This document shows positions 32,605 through 41,508 of a stretch of 64,000 bases of DNA, piece after piece. Source of the stretch: Arthrobacter crystallopoietes (GTDB lineage: Bacteria; Actinomycetota; Actinomycetes; Actinomycetales; Micrococcaceae). Position numbers and translations under genes: made by a program. Where the stretch lies: NCBI RefSeq assembly GCF_017603825.1, contig NZ_CP072014.1, positions 186,001-250,000 of the forward strand, in the 5' to 3' direction. Positions within the stretch are counted from its first letter, which is position 1, and each line of letters opens with the position of its first letter. The notes under the pieces were generated by a model. That model was given only the letters and a program-made list of their open reading frames with translations. It was not told the origin of the DNA and searched no databases.

Positions 32605-33597
32605 TTACTCGGACAGGAACAGGCTTTGGTCCAGCTTCGGCTCCTCGGCAAGGAATCCGAGTGCGGTCATCCGGGCTGCGGTCCGCTGGACGTCCTCCAA
32701 CCGCACTTCCACGGGCCAGAACGGGGTGGCGCCAGCCTTGACGGCTTCGAGTTCCAACCCGGTGATTTCGGCCGCCTGCTTCTGGGACTCGTCCAGGTTG
32801 TCGTTGGCGTACGCGTTGGCCTTATAGATGGCGCGCTGGAAGCCCAGCAACTGGTCCTGCTTGGACTCCGCCTGCGCGGATCCCGCTACCCAAAGGCCAA
32901 TGGCACCTTTTTCAAAGAACTCGACGCCGGGCGAGGCCAGGAGAGTGTTGCCCGCAGAGGCGGCCTGACCGGTGAACGGCGTGACCAACGAGGCTGCATC
33001 GATCCGGTCGTCTTTGAGAGACTGCAGAGCGGAGGCCGGATCCAGCACCATCCAGTTCACCTTGGCGGGGTCGCCGCCGTCGTCCTTCACCAATTGGCTG
33101 ACTGTTACTTCGAGCTGTGCCCTGCGGGCAGGCACAGATACCCGCTTGCCCTCCAGATCCTTGGGCGAATCAATTCCACTGTCCGCTGCGACGTAGAGCC
33201 CGGTGTCGTCCACTTGGCTCAGGTCTTCCTGCTCAAGCGCATCGTCAGGGTAGCCATCGGCGGCGGCCGCCACAGTCAGCGGCACGCCTTGGCTCTTGGC
33301 ATTGAGCATGGGAATCGACGGGGTATACGTCAGGTCCAGTTGGCCGCTTTGGGCGGCGGCAATGCCTGCCGGAGGATTGGCGACGACGGAAACTTCGACG
33401 TCGATGCCTTCCTCGGCGAAGTAGCCCTTGTCAATGGCGGACTGGATGGCCGCATCGGCGGCGATGCCGATGGTGCCGACTTTCAGCGTGGTTTCGTTGG
33501 CGCCGTCCGCCGCCGCCGGTGGCGATGACTCGGAGCCGCAGGCAGTGAGGCCCAGTGCCACCGTGGCGGCGAGGGCGAGGGGAAGCTTGAAACGCAT
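32605..33597 (-). CDS. ABC transporter substrate-binding lipoprotein
   Basis: Solute-binding protein of about 330 residues with a lipoprotein signal (MRFKLPLALAATVALGLTAC, Cys about residue 20). TLKVGTIGIAADAAIQSAI and EGIDVEVSVVANPPAGIAAA begin the SsuA/TauA-type fold, and PKDLEGKRVSVPARRAQLEV is the second-domain entry. The ATG at 33597 has AAGGAGAACTC ahead. It should capture the substrate for the two permeases downstream. Low identity by eye to the binding protein at 3213, so ligands probably differ. Confidence 0.9.
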   Translation of the reverse strand: MRFKLPLALAATVALGLTACGSESSPPAAADGANETTLKVGTIGIAADAAIQSAIDKGYFAEEGIDVEVSVVANPPAGIAAAQSGQLDLTYTPSIPMLNAKSQGVPLTVAAAADGYPDDALEQEDLSQVDDTGLYVAADSGIDSPKDLEGKRVSVPARRAQLEVTVSQLVKDDGGDPAKVNWMVLDPASALQSLKDDRIDAASLVTPFTGQAASAGNTLLASPGVEFFEKGAIGLWVAGSAQAESKQDQLLGFQRAIYKANAYANDNLDESQKQAAEITGLELEAVKAGATPFWPVEVRLEDVQRTAARMTALGFLAEEPKLDQSLFLSE

Positions 33598-33663
33598 GAG
33601 TTCTCCTTGGTTGAGGATGGTTCTTCGAAGTTGCAGTTGGAGACGCAGTGTCAATTGGTCCGG

Positions 33664-35385
33664 CTACAGGGTCAGCCCGGCCGCCGGCGCCATAGAAGGT
33701 TCGTGGACAATCTGTCCGCCGCTGATGGTCCAAGCGACGTGGCGTTCGAGCAGGGCATCCGGTTCGGAATCGGCAGGCCAGGGCGCGTCGAGGATGCAGA
33801 GGTCCGCCGTCAGCCCGGGGCGCAGGGTTCCCTTGAACTGTTCCGCGTGGTCCTGCCAGGCTGGTTGCGAGGTCATCGCCGCCAGTGCCTGGACCAGACC
33901 GAGGCCTTCGCCGTCGTCAACGGGTTCCGGATGGTCGACGGTTGAGCGGGTCACTGCAGCCAAAATGGTCCGCCGCCAGTCCGTTGTGGTCACCGGCGAA
34001 TCCGAGGCAATGTTGAACCGGACTCCTTGGCGCGCGGCCGAGCGCAGCGGCTGGTGCCGGCGGAAACGTTCCGGACCCAGGATGCCCTCGAGCAAGCTGC
34101 CTCCGCCAGACCGGATCATCGGGTTAGTGCTGTAGCCGATGCCGTGTTCCGCCAAGCCGGTTAACGACTGGTTGGAAGGAAAGGAACCGTGGATGACGTA
34201 ATGCCGGTTATCCCCCGGCTGGATTGCCTGCGCCCGGATGACGGCGTTCATGGCTGCCTCCGTTGCGGCGTCGCCGGTGGCATGGATCCCGGCCTGCAGG
34301 CCTTCGGAGTGAATAAGCCGGACAATCTCATCCAGCTCGGCGGAACGCTCGGCGTCGGTGTTACCCGCGATCACCATCGAGCCATGGGTGCAGGCGTGGC
34401 CGTAGGGTTCGGTCATCCAGGCCGTTCCGCTGCGTGGGGTACCGTCAGCGAAGACTTTGACGCCGGCGATCCGCAGCTGACTGCTGTCGATGCCGCGCTC
34501 GGTGTAGGCCCGGTGCAACCCGGATGCCAGGCCGTCGCGGACCAAGCCTGCGCTGATCCCCCCGGTGCCGGCGAAGAGGAGCAGCGTGTTGATGCGCAGG
34601 GTGAGCTCCCCGGAGAGCGCCAGATTCCCCAGCAGGTCGAGTGCTGCCGTAGTGCAGGAGCCGTCCAACAGTCCGCCTGCGCCGGGACCAAGGCCCGGCT
34701 CCGTCAGCGAAGTGATGCCTTGGGCATGCAGGACCTGCTGGAACCTCAGGGCAGCATCGCGCATGACCGGAACCGGCAGGGCTGGCAGCGCTCGGGTCAT
34801 CAGTTCCATGGCGGCGTCGATCAGGCGGCCGGTCGGCGAACCGTCCGCATCCCGTTCGATGACACCTCCTGTGGGAGCTGGAGTGGAGACCGTGATGCCA
34901 GCAATTTCCAAGGCCACGCGGTTCGCGAGGAGCTGGTGGCCGGTCTGGTCGAAAACCACCACGGGTGTACCGGGCTTGCAATCGAGGATCAGTTCCGGGC
35001 CGCCGGGGCCCAACACCAGTTCATCCCAGCCATGTGCCCTGACCCATCCGTCGGCCTCCGGGCGGGCCTGCTCGATGATGCGGCAGACGTCCTCCCACCG
35101 GGCCGCCGCATCGCTGCCGACACGTACATACCCAAAGCGCACCATGGAGGAGGCGATGAAGTGCAGGTGCGCATCGTTGATGCCCGGGAGCAGTGCGCCG
35201 CCGTCGGCGTCAATTATCCGCGTACGCGGGCCGATCATCCCCAGCACGTCTTGCCCACCGATCGCATGGATTCGACCACCGGAAACGGCCACGTTGGCAG
35301 CATCGGAGGAACCGTTGGGAAGCGCTCTTCCCGGCACAGTTGCATTGATGACCACCATGTCTGCGGCTGCTGCCCGCTGCTCCAT
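33664..35385 (-). CDS. Amidohydrolase (YtcJ-like)
   Basis: Metal-dependent amidohydrolase of 573 residues, YtcJ group. LPGINDAHLHF carries the first metal histidines, GIHATGDAATEAAMNAV and HYVIHGSFPSNQ the next, and FNIASDSPVTTTDWRRTI the Asp near the C-terminus. Members hydrolyse C-N bonds in amides or formamides; the substrate is not known. It is the first gene of the importer/sulfatase operon, 66 bases ahead of the binding-protein gene, and diverges from a TetR gene. The context suggests hydrolysis of the same imported compound or a derivative. Confidence 0.88.
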   Translation of the reverse strand: MEQRAAAADMVVINATVPGRALPNGSSDAANVAVSGGRIHAIGGQDVLGMIGPRTRIIDADGGALLPGINDAHLHFIASSMVRFGYVRVGSDAAARWEDVCRIIEQARPEADGWVRAHGWDELVLGPGGPELILDCKPGTPVVVFDQTGHQLLANRVALEIAGITVSTPAPTGGVIERDADGSPTGRLIDAAMELMTRALPALPVPVMRDAALRFQQVLHAQGITSLTEPGLGPGAGGLLDGSCTTAALDLLGNLALSGELTLRINTLLLFAGTGGISAGLVRDGLASGLHRAYTERGIDSSQLRIAGVKVFADGTPRSGTAWMTEPYGHACTHGSMVIAGNTDAERSAELDEIVRLIHSEGLQAGIHATGDAATEAAMNAVIRAQAIQPGDNRHYVIHGSFPSNQSLTGLAEHGIGYSTNPMIRSGGGSLLEGILGPERFRRHQPLRSAARQGVRFNIASDSPVTTTDWRRTILAAVTRSTVDHPEPVDDGEGLGLVQALAAMTSQPAWQDHAEQFKGTLRPGLTADLCILDAPWPADSEPDALLERHVAWTISGGQIVHEPSMAPAAGLTL

Positions 35386-35439
35386 TCGGCACTCCTTATG
35401 TGATGTGCATTACCGTCTGGAATAGTATGTCGCATGACT

Positions 35440-35453
35440 TGGTCATTTGACCA
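35440..35453. promoter_or_regulatory. Palindrome in TetR/amidohydrolase intergenic region
   Basis: TGGTCATTTGACCA is a perfect inverted repeat of 6-base arms around TT, 55 bases before the amidohydrolase start and 114 bases before the TetR start. It is the best candidate operator for the neighbouring TetR regulator. Confidence 0.5.
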
Positions 35454-35480
35454 CCTTTTTTCTAAAGTTGTTGATAGCTT

Positions 35481-35502
35481 CGTTCAGGTGGGTGCCTGAA
35501 CG
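35481..35502. promoter_or_regulatory. Second inverted repeat upstream of TetR gene
   Basis: CGTTCAGG (35481-35488) and CCTGAACG (35495-35502) form a perfect 8-bp inverted repeat with a TGGGTG spacer. It could be a second operator or, as RNA, a hairpin in the TetR leader. It differs in sequence from the TGGTCA palindrome. Confidence 0.4.
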
Positions 35503-35566
35503 CCCCAAAAACAAGACCTGGGCGGTTCCCGCCTAGGATGGTTCTACCTAACTGGAGGTGAATGCA

Positions 35567-36196
35567 TTGGCCCGAGTACCCACTGCGGAGCGACGGTTGC
35601 AGTTTGTCCGGTCAGCGGCGAAAGTCATCGCCCATGACGGACTGGCGGCAGCGACAACCCGCCGGATCGCGGCGGAAGCGGAGGCTCCGCTGGCCTCTCT
35701 GCACTACTGCTTCAGGAGCAAGGACGAGCTGCTGCAAGAGGTCTACTACTACCTCAGCCGCGACTACGCCCAGTCACTTCCGCCGGTAGCGGTTTCAGGC
35801 GCGGGTCTCACAGCGGTGGTGCGGGCACATGCCCGACGTGTCTGGGAACGCATGCTCGCCGAGCCGCACGAGCAGGTGACAACTTTCGAGCTTTTGCTGC
35901 GCCGTTTCCGGGTCGACGCCGAGGAAGAACCCCGGGCGCTTGCCATGAACCGGTCGATGTATGAGGGCTGGATTAAATCCACCTGCGAGCTGTTCGAAAA
36001 TGCGGCAGTCGACGCGGGCGAGGAGGTTCCGGCCAATCTGGAGCTGTCAGCCCGGTTGTTTATTTCCGGCATTGATGGCATCAGCATGCAACATCTGGCG
36101 GACCCGGACACAGAACGCTCTACAGCGCTGGTAGAAATGCTTGCGGAGGGCGTGACCGGATCTTTCACTTACTCCCGGAAAACCGGAAAAGAGTAG
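35567..36196 (+). CDS. TetR family transcriptional regulator
   Basis: TetR-type repressor of about 209 residues: helix-turn-helix (VIAHDGLAAATTRRIAAEAE, PLASLHYCFRSKDELLQEVY) and a C-terminal helical ligand domain. TTG at 35567 lies 8 bases after GGAGG; a GTG at 35558 overlaps that ribosome site and is less likely. It diverges from the amidohydrolase/importer/sulfatase operon and is probably its repressor. Confidence 0.87.
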   Translation: MARVPTAERRLQFVRSAAKVIAHDGLAAATTRRIAAEAEAPLASLHYCFRSKDELLQEVYYYLSRDYAQSLPPVAVSGAGLTAVVRAHARRVWERMLAEPHEQVTTFELLLRRFRVDAEEEPRALAMNRSMYEGWIKSTCELFENAAVDAGEEVPANLELSARLFISGIDGISMQHLADPDTERSTALVEMLAEGVTGSFTYSRKTGKE

Positions 36197-36262
36197 GTCC
36201 GGCCCAAGGCCACTGGCTATCCTGACGCGGCGACTGGCGGTTATGCCTCCTTGAGGCGCGGG

Positions 36263-37222
36263 TTAGCCTGCCGTCCGGAAACCGCAGTTGCTACTGGCTG
36301 AATCGGGGCTGTTGGAGCTGCGGGCGGCCACCCGGTAGCGGTTGCAGTACGAGTCGTGGCAGAGGAACGACCCGCCGCGCATGACCCGGCCGCGTCCGAT
36401 GGTCGGGCCCTGCGGATTCGCCGCCGGTGCATTGCGGTAATACTTCGGGAGGAACCAGTCGCTGCACCACTCCCAGACGTTGCCGCTGACCTCGTACAAG
36501 CCGAAGCCGTTAGGCGGGAAACTTTGCACCGGAGCCGTGCCAAGGTAACCGTCCTCAAGCGAGTTGACGCGCGGGAACTCGCCCTGCCAGATATTGCAGA
36601 AGTGTTCTCCGGCCGGCCCAACCAGCTCATTCCCCCAGGCATAGCGCTTCCCCTCCAGTCCGCCGCGTGCGGCGTACTCCCACTCGGCTTCGGTGGGCAG
36701 CCTCCGGCCGGCCCACTTGCAGTAGGCGTCAGCGTCGTTCCACGACACCTGCACCACAGGATGGTCCGGCAAGTCCTCCCAGCTGGAGAGCGGACCGGTG
36801 GGATGTGCCCAATCCGCCCCGCGGACGTTCAGCCACCAGTGTGCCCCTTCCACGTCGCCCAGCACGTCCTCCGGTGTGGCTTGAACCTGGAGATGGAACA
36901 CAGCGGAGGTGCCGAAGCGCTCCGATTCCGTTCGGTAGCCTGTGGCCTGGACAAACCTGGCGAATTCCGCATTGGTCACGGCAGTCGCATCGATCCGGAA
37001 AGCGTCCAGCGCCACGTCGTGAAAGGGAGTTTCGCCGTCGGTGGGGTAACCCTCGCCAAAGTGGTCCCCCATCCGGAAGCTGCCCGCAGGCAGCAGCACA
37101 TCGCCGCGCTCCGGATTCTCTGGCCGTTCGGCACTCTCGATGCCTACCTCCGCTGCGGCGGAACCGGCGTCGTGCACAAAGTCATCCAAGGCTGGCCGCG
37201 ATGGACTGCCGCAACAAGACAC
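36263..37222 (-). CDS. Formylglycine-generating enzyme (sulfatase maturase)
   Basis: FGE/SUMF1-type enzyme of 319 residues, full length. The copper-binding active-site cysteines are in GGSFLCHDSYCNRYR (about residue 292), and the fold motifs VQVSWNDADAYCKWAGRRLP, EAEWEYAARGGLEG, VSGNVWEWCSDW and SGNVWEW are present. The protein would oxidise the Cys of the C-x-P-x-R motif in the sulfatase of this cluster to formylglycine using O2. GTG start behind AAGGAG. It follows the MFS gene by 52 bases on the same strand and is probably cotranscribed with it; it converges on the TetR gene. Confidence 0.95.
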   Translation of the reverse strand: MSCCGSPSRPALDDFVHDAGSAAAEVGIESAERPENPERGDVLLPAGSFRMGDHFGEGYPTDGETPFHDVALDAFRIDATAVTNAEFARFVQATGYRTESERFGTSAVFHLQVQATPEDVLGDVEGAHWWLNVRGADWAHPTGPLSSWEDLPDHPVVQVSWNDADAYCKWAGRRLPTEAEWEYAARGGLEGKRYAWGNELVGPAGEHFCNIWQGEFPRVNSLEDGYLGTAPVQSFPPNGFGLYEVSGNVWEWCSDWFLPKYYRNAPAANPQGPTIGRGRVMRGGSFLCHDSYCNRYRVAARSSNSPDSASSNCGFRTAG

Positions 37223-37274
37223 AGGAGCTCCTTCCCGGTTGCCTGATTTGTATTAAAAGGTACCGCGCCGGCTC

Positions 37275-38618
37275 CTAGCGGGCAGGGTCCGTGGCCGGTA
37301 CGGGAGTTTCGGCAGGCTTCGCGACATCCTCGATGTACCGCGGGCGGTTGATCATGACGGCTCCCGTCATCATGACCAGCAGGCAGACGCCGAGCATGGC
37401 GAAGGAAGCGTTCCAGTTGCCGGTAGCCTCTCGGACAACACCGAACAGCAGCGGGGCGATGCCGGCACCGGCGTAGCCGATGCCCTGGCTGAAGCCTGCA
37501 AGAACAGAGGCGCCATGCGTGGTCCGAGAGCGCAGGTTCATCATCAGCAATGCGGTGGCGAAAGTGCCCTGGCCCAGTCCGGCGAGGGTGATCCACCACC
37601 AGGTGCCGTCCATCGGCGCGAGGAACAGGCCCAGGTGTCCGCCGGCCCAGCACGCCGCGAAGATGCTGATGGCGATGATCGGGTGGCGCATGCGGGGCAC
37701 GATCAGCGGCACCAGCAGGCTGACCGGCAGGCCGAGGATCGCGAAGTAGGCCAGGGCCGATCCCGCTACCGCCGCGTCCACGTTCTGCATGGTGAGGTAT
37801 GGCGGCAACCAGGTGAAGTAGACGTAGGTCTGGGCAGAATTGCCAGCCAGGAAGATAGCCAGGCCCCAAGCCACCGGCGAGCGCCAGGGATTCAGATGCT
37901 CCGGGGTGGGCTTGGCCGGCGGCATCTTGACCGAGCTCGAAGCGGACGTTGAGGCAGGCAGCGAATCCGACGTCGACGGCGCCACGGGATTTGTGTGGGC
38001 GGCTGCGGCCGCGCCGTCGTTCTTCTCTCGTTTTGCCCGCCGGTCGTGCAGCAGCTGGGCTGCCCACGGCACAAGCACCAGCGCGCTGATCGAAGCCCAG
38101 ACGCCGATGGATACCCGCCAACCCGCGAGGTCCGCCACGGGCACGGCCAGCTGCGGACTGGCGGCAGTCCCAACCGCGAGCAGCGTGACATAGCCGGCCG
38201 TGACCACGCCCATTCTGTCCGGGAAGTACTTCTTCACCAGAGGCGGCAGCACCACGTTGCCGATACCGTAGCCCGCCATGACGACGGCGGAGAGCCCCAG
38301 GAACGGCCATACCTCACCCATGAACGCGCGCCCCACCTGCCCGGCAACGGCCAGCAGCACTGCGAGCGTGAGGACCTTCTCCAGTCCCAGCCGCCTGATC
38401 AGGATGGGCGTGCCCAGGCCGCCGGCGGCGAAGATCAGCGGCGGCAACATCGCCAGCAGACCAATGGTGGCGGCATCGAAACCAAGCTCAGGGCTGACCG
38501 AGCCAAGCAACGGCGGCACCACGGAGACGGCGGCGCGCAGGCTCAGCGCCATGATCAGGATGCCCAGCAAGGCCCCGATCCGGCCGCGCCACGGCTTGCG
38601 CAGGAAGTAGTTAGTCAC
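37275..38618 (-). CDS. MFS transporter, CynX/NimT type
   Basis: Major facilitator protein of 447 residues with 12 hydrophobic segments, interrupted after helix 6 by a 45-residue Ala/Ser/Pro loop (about residues 195-245). Helix 1 (ALLGILIMALSLRAAVSVVP) and PDRMGVVTAGYVTLLAVGTA are typical. It is the same subfamily as the MFS gene at 21138. Together with the sulfatase maturase gene downstream it probably forms a two-gene unit. Possible substrates are an organic sulfate or its product; inference only. Confidence 0.87.
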   Translation of the reverse strand: MTNYFLRKPWRGRIGALLGILIMALSLRAAVSVVPPLLGSVSPELGFDAATIGLLAMLPPLIFAAGGLGTPILIRRLGLEKVLTLAVLLAVAGQVGRAFMGEVWPFLGLSAVVMAGYGIGNVVLPPLVKKYFPDRMGVVTAGYVTLLAVGTAASPQLAVPVADLAGWRVSIGVWASISALVLVPWAAQLLHDRRAKREKNDGAAAAAHTNPVAPSTSDSLPASTSASSSVKMPPAKPTPEHLNPWRSPVAWGLAIFLAGNSAQTYVYFTWLPPYLTMQNVDAAVAGSALAYFAILGLPVSLLVPLIVPRMRHPIIAISIFAACWAGGHLGLFLAPMDGTWWWITLAGLGQGTFATALLMMNLRSRTTHGASVLAGFSQGIGYAGAGIAPLLFGVVREATGNWNASFAMLGVCLLVMMTGAVMINRPRYIEDVAKPAETPVPATDPAR

Positions 38619-38795
38619 GCCCTAACCCTAGCCAACAGCGGAACCTGGGCGATTCATAAGACTCACCCGGGCGCCGCCGTCGGTAATGGGTCCGAGGGTG
38701 TCGCGGCCAATCCGACTTTCCGGCTCCCCTCGGACACCAAGGATCCAGCCAGCAACAATAGGGACAAGGCCTAGCCGCGTACTAATGTGCTGGTC

Positions 38796-39593
38796 ATGCC
38801 AAAGTTCACCTGTGCAGATGGCCTTGCCATCACCTATCAAACCAGCGGCCAAGGCGCACCTCTCCTGCTGCTGAGCGGTCAGGGAAACGGGATGGGTTGG
38901 TGGGATCCGATCGTCGCCGATTTTGAGTCCGACCACTTGGTCATCCGCTTCGATTATCTGGGTACAGGGGGAAGCGATGCGCCCGTGTCCGGCTATTCCC
39001 TTGACAGGTTCGCCGACGATGCCACAGCACTGCTCGACCATCTGGGGATCGAATCGAGCGCTGTCTATGGCACGTCTATGGGAGGGAAGGGGGCGCAGCA
39101 ACTCGCGCTGCGCCACCCTTCCCGCGTCAACTGCCTCGTCATCGGCTGCTCCTCCACTGGCGGACCGAACATTATCCGAATGTCCAACGAGATCAGCTCC
39201 CGAATCGCAGATCCCGCGACCAAGGAAGCAACCCTGACCAACCTGATGTATTCACCGAAATGGACGGCGGAGTACGCAAGTCCCTATGCCACCTTGGGCG
39301 AGGCAAGTACTCCCCAGGCACGGTTGGGACACCGGCGGGCGAGCAACGGTCACGACGCGTGGGACAAACTGGGCGCCATCGCGGTTCCCACGCTGATCCT
39401 GCACGGCAGCGATGACCTGATGGTTCCGCCAGCCAATGCCGATCTCCTGGCCGGCCGGATCCCCAACGCCCAGGTACGGATCATTCCCGGTGGACGCCAC
39501 GCGTACTTCGAAGAGTACCGGGAGGTCGCCAGCCCGATCGTCCTGGATTTCCTGGCAGCGGTGTTGGCCATGCCTTCCGGCGACTCGAAATAA
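38796..39593 (+). CDS. Alpha/beta hydrolase
   Basis: Alpha/beta hydrolase of about 265 residues. The nucleophile elbow is YGTSMGGKGAQQ (Ser about residue 97), the oxyanion region LLLLSGQGNGMGWWDP, the acid in LILHGSDDLMVPP and the His in PGGRHAYFEEY. Substrate unknown; esters or lactones are plausible. ATG 38796 lies 7 bases after TAATGT (38783-38788) with GGGACA 16 bases further up, so the message may be leaderless. It diverges from the MFS gene and precedes the IclR gene. Confidence 0.85.
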   Translation: MPKFTCADGLAITYQTSGQGAPLLLLSGQGNGMGWWDPIVADFESDHLVIRFDYLGTGGSDAPVSGYSLDRFADDATALLDHLGIESSAVYGTSMGGKGAQQLALRHPSRVNCLVIGCSSTGGPNIIRMSNEISSRIADPATKEATLTNLMYSPKWTAEYASPYATLGEASTPQARLGHRRASNGHDAWDKLGAIAVPTLILHGSDDLMVPPANADLLAGRIPNAQVRIIPGGRHAYFEEYREVASPIVLDFLAAVLAMPSGDSK

Positions 39594-39600
39594 GCACTAT

Positions 39601-39636
39601 TGGACTGCCCTCAGGCCAGCGTCTAGCGTAAGTCTT
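39601..39636 (+). promoter_or_regulatory. Promoter of IclR gene, leaderless
   Basis: TGGACT (39601-39606) and TAGCGT (39624-39629) are spaced by 17 bases, and the ATG lies 7 bases on. The transcript would start at or next to the start codon. No ribosome site is present. Confidence 0.5.
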
Positions 39637-40443
39637 ATGTCAGGCGAACCCGCTGAAAAATTACCAGCTAAGTCGACCAACAATCCGCTGCTGGTGCTGG
39701 GGAAAATCACCGCGATTCTCGATGCGTTCTCGCTGACCCGCCCGGTGCTGACGCTGGCCGATATCCGTGAGGCCACAGGCATGCCGACGTCCACCGTGCA
39801 GCGGCTGGTCACGAACCTGACGTCCCAGGGCTTCCTTGACCGCGAGGACGATGCCTACCGGATCGGCCTCAAAATGGCATACTGGGCGGCGCCGGCGACG
39901 CGCGGCAAAGCTGTTCTCGACGTCATCAGCCCGCTGCTGAAGGACCTGCGCGACACCACGGGCGAGACGGCCTGCTTCTTCCGTGCCGAGCAGCACTACC
40001 GCGTCTGCGTCGCTCTGGCGGAAACGCGGCACGCACTCCGGCGGGAGATGCACTTGGGAAAGATCCTGCCTCTGCATGCTGGATCGGCCGGGCGCGTGCT
40101 GCTGGCGTGGGATCCGGAGTTGCTGGCCGAGCTGGTCAAGAACCCGCTGCCGCCACTCACCGAGTCCACGATCACCAGCTCCGAAGACCTCGAGACGGTC
40201 GTAAAGCAGACTCGGACCGACGGTTTTGCCATCACGACCGATGAGCGTGAGACCGGGGCATCCGGTTTGTCTGCCCCGGTATTCGACTCCGCGGCGGGCC
40301 TGGTAGGTGCGGTGACCATCAGCGGCCCGACCATGCGCATGCCCCGGCAGGTCTGCGAGGACTGGGTCGAAACACTCCTGCAGACCGCCGAACGCATGAC
40401 GCGGCTCATCGGCGGTCGCTTCCCCGGCGAGCCGAAGGCCTGA
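39637..40443 (+). CDS. IclR family transcriptional regulator
   Basis: IclR-type regulator of about 268 residues. The winged helix is LLVLGKITAILDAFSLTRPV with ADIREATGMPTSTVQRLVTN, and the effector domain has FFRAEQHYRVCVALAETRHA, LPLHAGSAGRVLLAW and FAITTDERETGASGLSAPVF. The long frame from 39436 overlaps the hydrolase gene and is excluded. It converges on the dehydrogenase gene at 40510 and probably controls the permease/CoA-transferase/lyase operon. Confidence 0.9.
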   Translation: MSGEPAEKLPAKSTNNPLLVLGKITAILDAFSLTRPVLTLADIREATGMPTSTVQRLVTNLTSQGFLDREDDAYRIGLKMAYWAAPATRGKAVLDVISPLLKDLRDTTGETACFFRAEQHYRVCVALAETRHALRREMHLGKILPLHAGSAGRVLLAWDPELLAELVKNPLPPLTESTITSSEDLETVVKQTRTDGFAITTDERETGASGLSAPVFDSAAGLVGAVTISGPTMRMPRQVCEDWVETLLQTAERMTRLIGGRFPGEPKA

Positions 40444-40509
40444 CTGCAGAGTTTCCACGGCTGTCAGTCCGGCGCGGGTTACAAGTCCCTTAGAAGCTGT
40501 CCGGCGCGA

Positions 40510-41508
40510 TCACAATGCCCATGCCCACGCCTGAGGGTTGACTGCATGCGGCGGGATGTTGCCTTCCGCCATAGCCACTGCATTAAGTGCGCTGAGCCTG
40601 GACATTTCGCTGCGCACGGGGACCGTGGCACTGCCGACATGCGGCAGCAGGACCGTGTTGGGCAGCTCGGCCAGACCTGCGGCCAGCCGGGGTTCGTCCT
40701 CGAAGACGTCCAGCCCGGCGCCGGCGATCGTGCCGTTCCGCAGCGCTTCCACGAGTGCCGCTTCATTCACAATCGGTCCGCGGGCAGTGTTGATCAGGAT
40801 GGCGTCCGGCTTCATCCGTTCCAGCACCTCCGCACCCACCAGATGCCGGGTCTGCTCATTCAGCGGAACGTGGACGGAGAGGAAGTCGCTGTGCTCCACC
40901 AACTCGGACCACGGTACCTGCCGGGCTTTGCCGGCGAATTCTCCCAGCTCCTCGTCGCTGACAGGCCGGTCCCCCGGCGGCCGGGGCGCGAAGATCACTT
41001 CCATGCCGAAGCCCAGCGCGCGCCGGGCTGTGGCACGGGCAATCCGGCCGAAACCTGCCAGCCCCAGCACGCGGCCGGACACATCGTGGCCGAGCATCAG
41101 CTCGGGCTCCCAGCCATGGAACTTCCCCTCGCGGACCAGCCGGTCCGCCTCCACTACCCGGCGCGCAGTCCCCAGGATCAGCAGCAGCGCGATGTCCGCC
41201 GTCGCGTCCGTGAGCACTCCGGGCGTATTGCCCACCATGATGCCGTTGGCCGTGGCTGCGTCCACATCAATATTGTTGTAGCCCACCGCGTAGTTGGAGA
41301 CGCCGCGGACCCGGGCGCGGGACATCAGCGGCGCGTCCACGTGATCCCGCAGTTGCGTCAGCACGACGTCGTAATCGCCGGAGGCGCACAGCTCTCCGAG
41401 CGTTTCGTAGTCCGGAGGCTCGGGTAAAACGGTGACCTGCCCGGCTGCCCCAAGCAACTCCAGACCGGGCGCGGGAATCGGCATGGTGACGAGGAACCGG
41501 GCGCCCAT
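40510..41508 (-). CDS. D-isomer-specific 2-hydroxyacid dehydrogenase
   Basis: Dehydrogenase of 332 residues of the glyoxylate/hydroxypyruvate reductase type. The Rossmann motif is VLGLAGFGRIARATARRALG, NTARGPIVNEAALVEALRNG precedes the catalytic segment LDVFEDEPRLAAGLAELP, and LLPHVGSAT holds the active-site His. It immediately follows the lyase gene (TGAATG junction) and ends the operon. Reducing a 2-oxoacid released by the lyase, for example pyruvate or glyoxylate, fits the context. Confidence 0.91.
   Translation of the reverse strand: MGARFLVTMPIPAPGLELLGAAGQVTVLPEPPDYETLGELCASGDYDVVLTQLRDHVDAPLMSRARVRGVSNYAVGYNNIDVDAATANGIMVGNTPGVLTDATADIALLLILGTARRVVEADRLVREGKFHGWEPELMLGHDVSGRVLGLAGFGRIARATARRALGFGMEVIFAPRPPGDRPVSDEELGEFAGKARQVPWSELVEHSDFLSVHVPLNEQTRHLVGAEVLERMKPDAILINTARGPIVNEAALVEALRNGTIAGAGLDVFEDEPRLAAGLAELPNTVLLPHVGSATVPVRSEMSRLSALNAVAMAEGNIPPHAVNPQAWAWAL

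Noticed and set aside
39436-39636. Extension of the IclR protein into the hydrolase gene
   Set aside because: It overlaps the 3' part of the hydrolase gene in another frame, and the IclR N-terminus fits the ATG at 39637.
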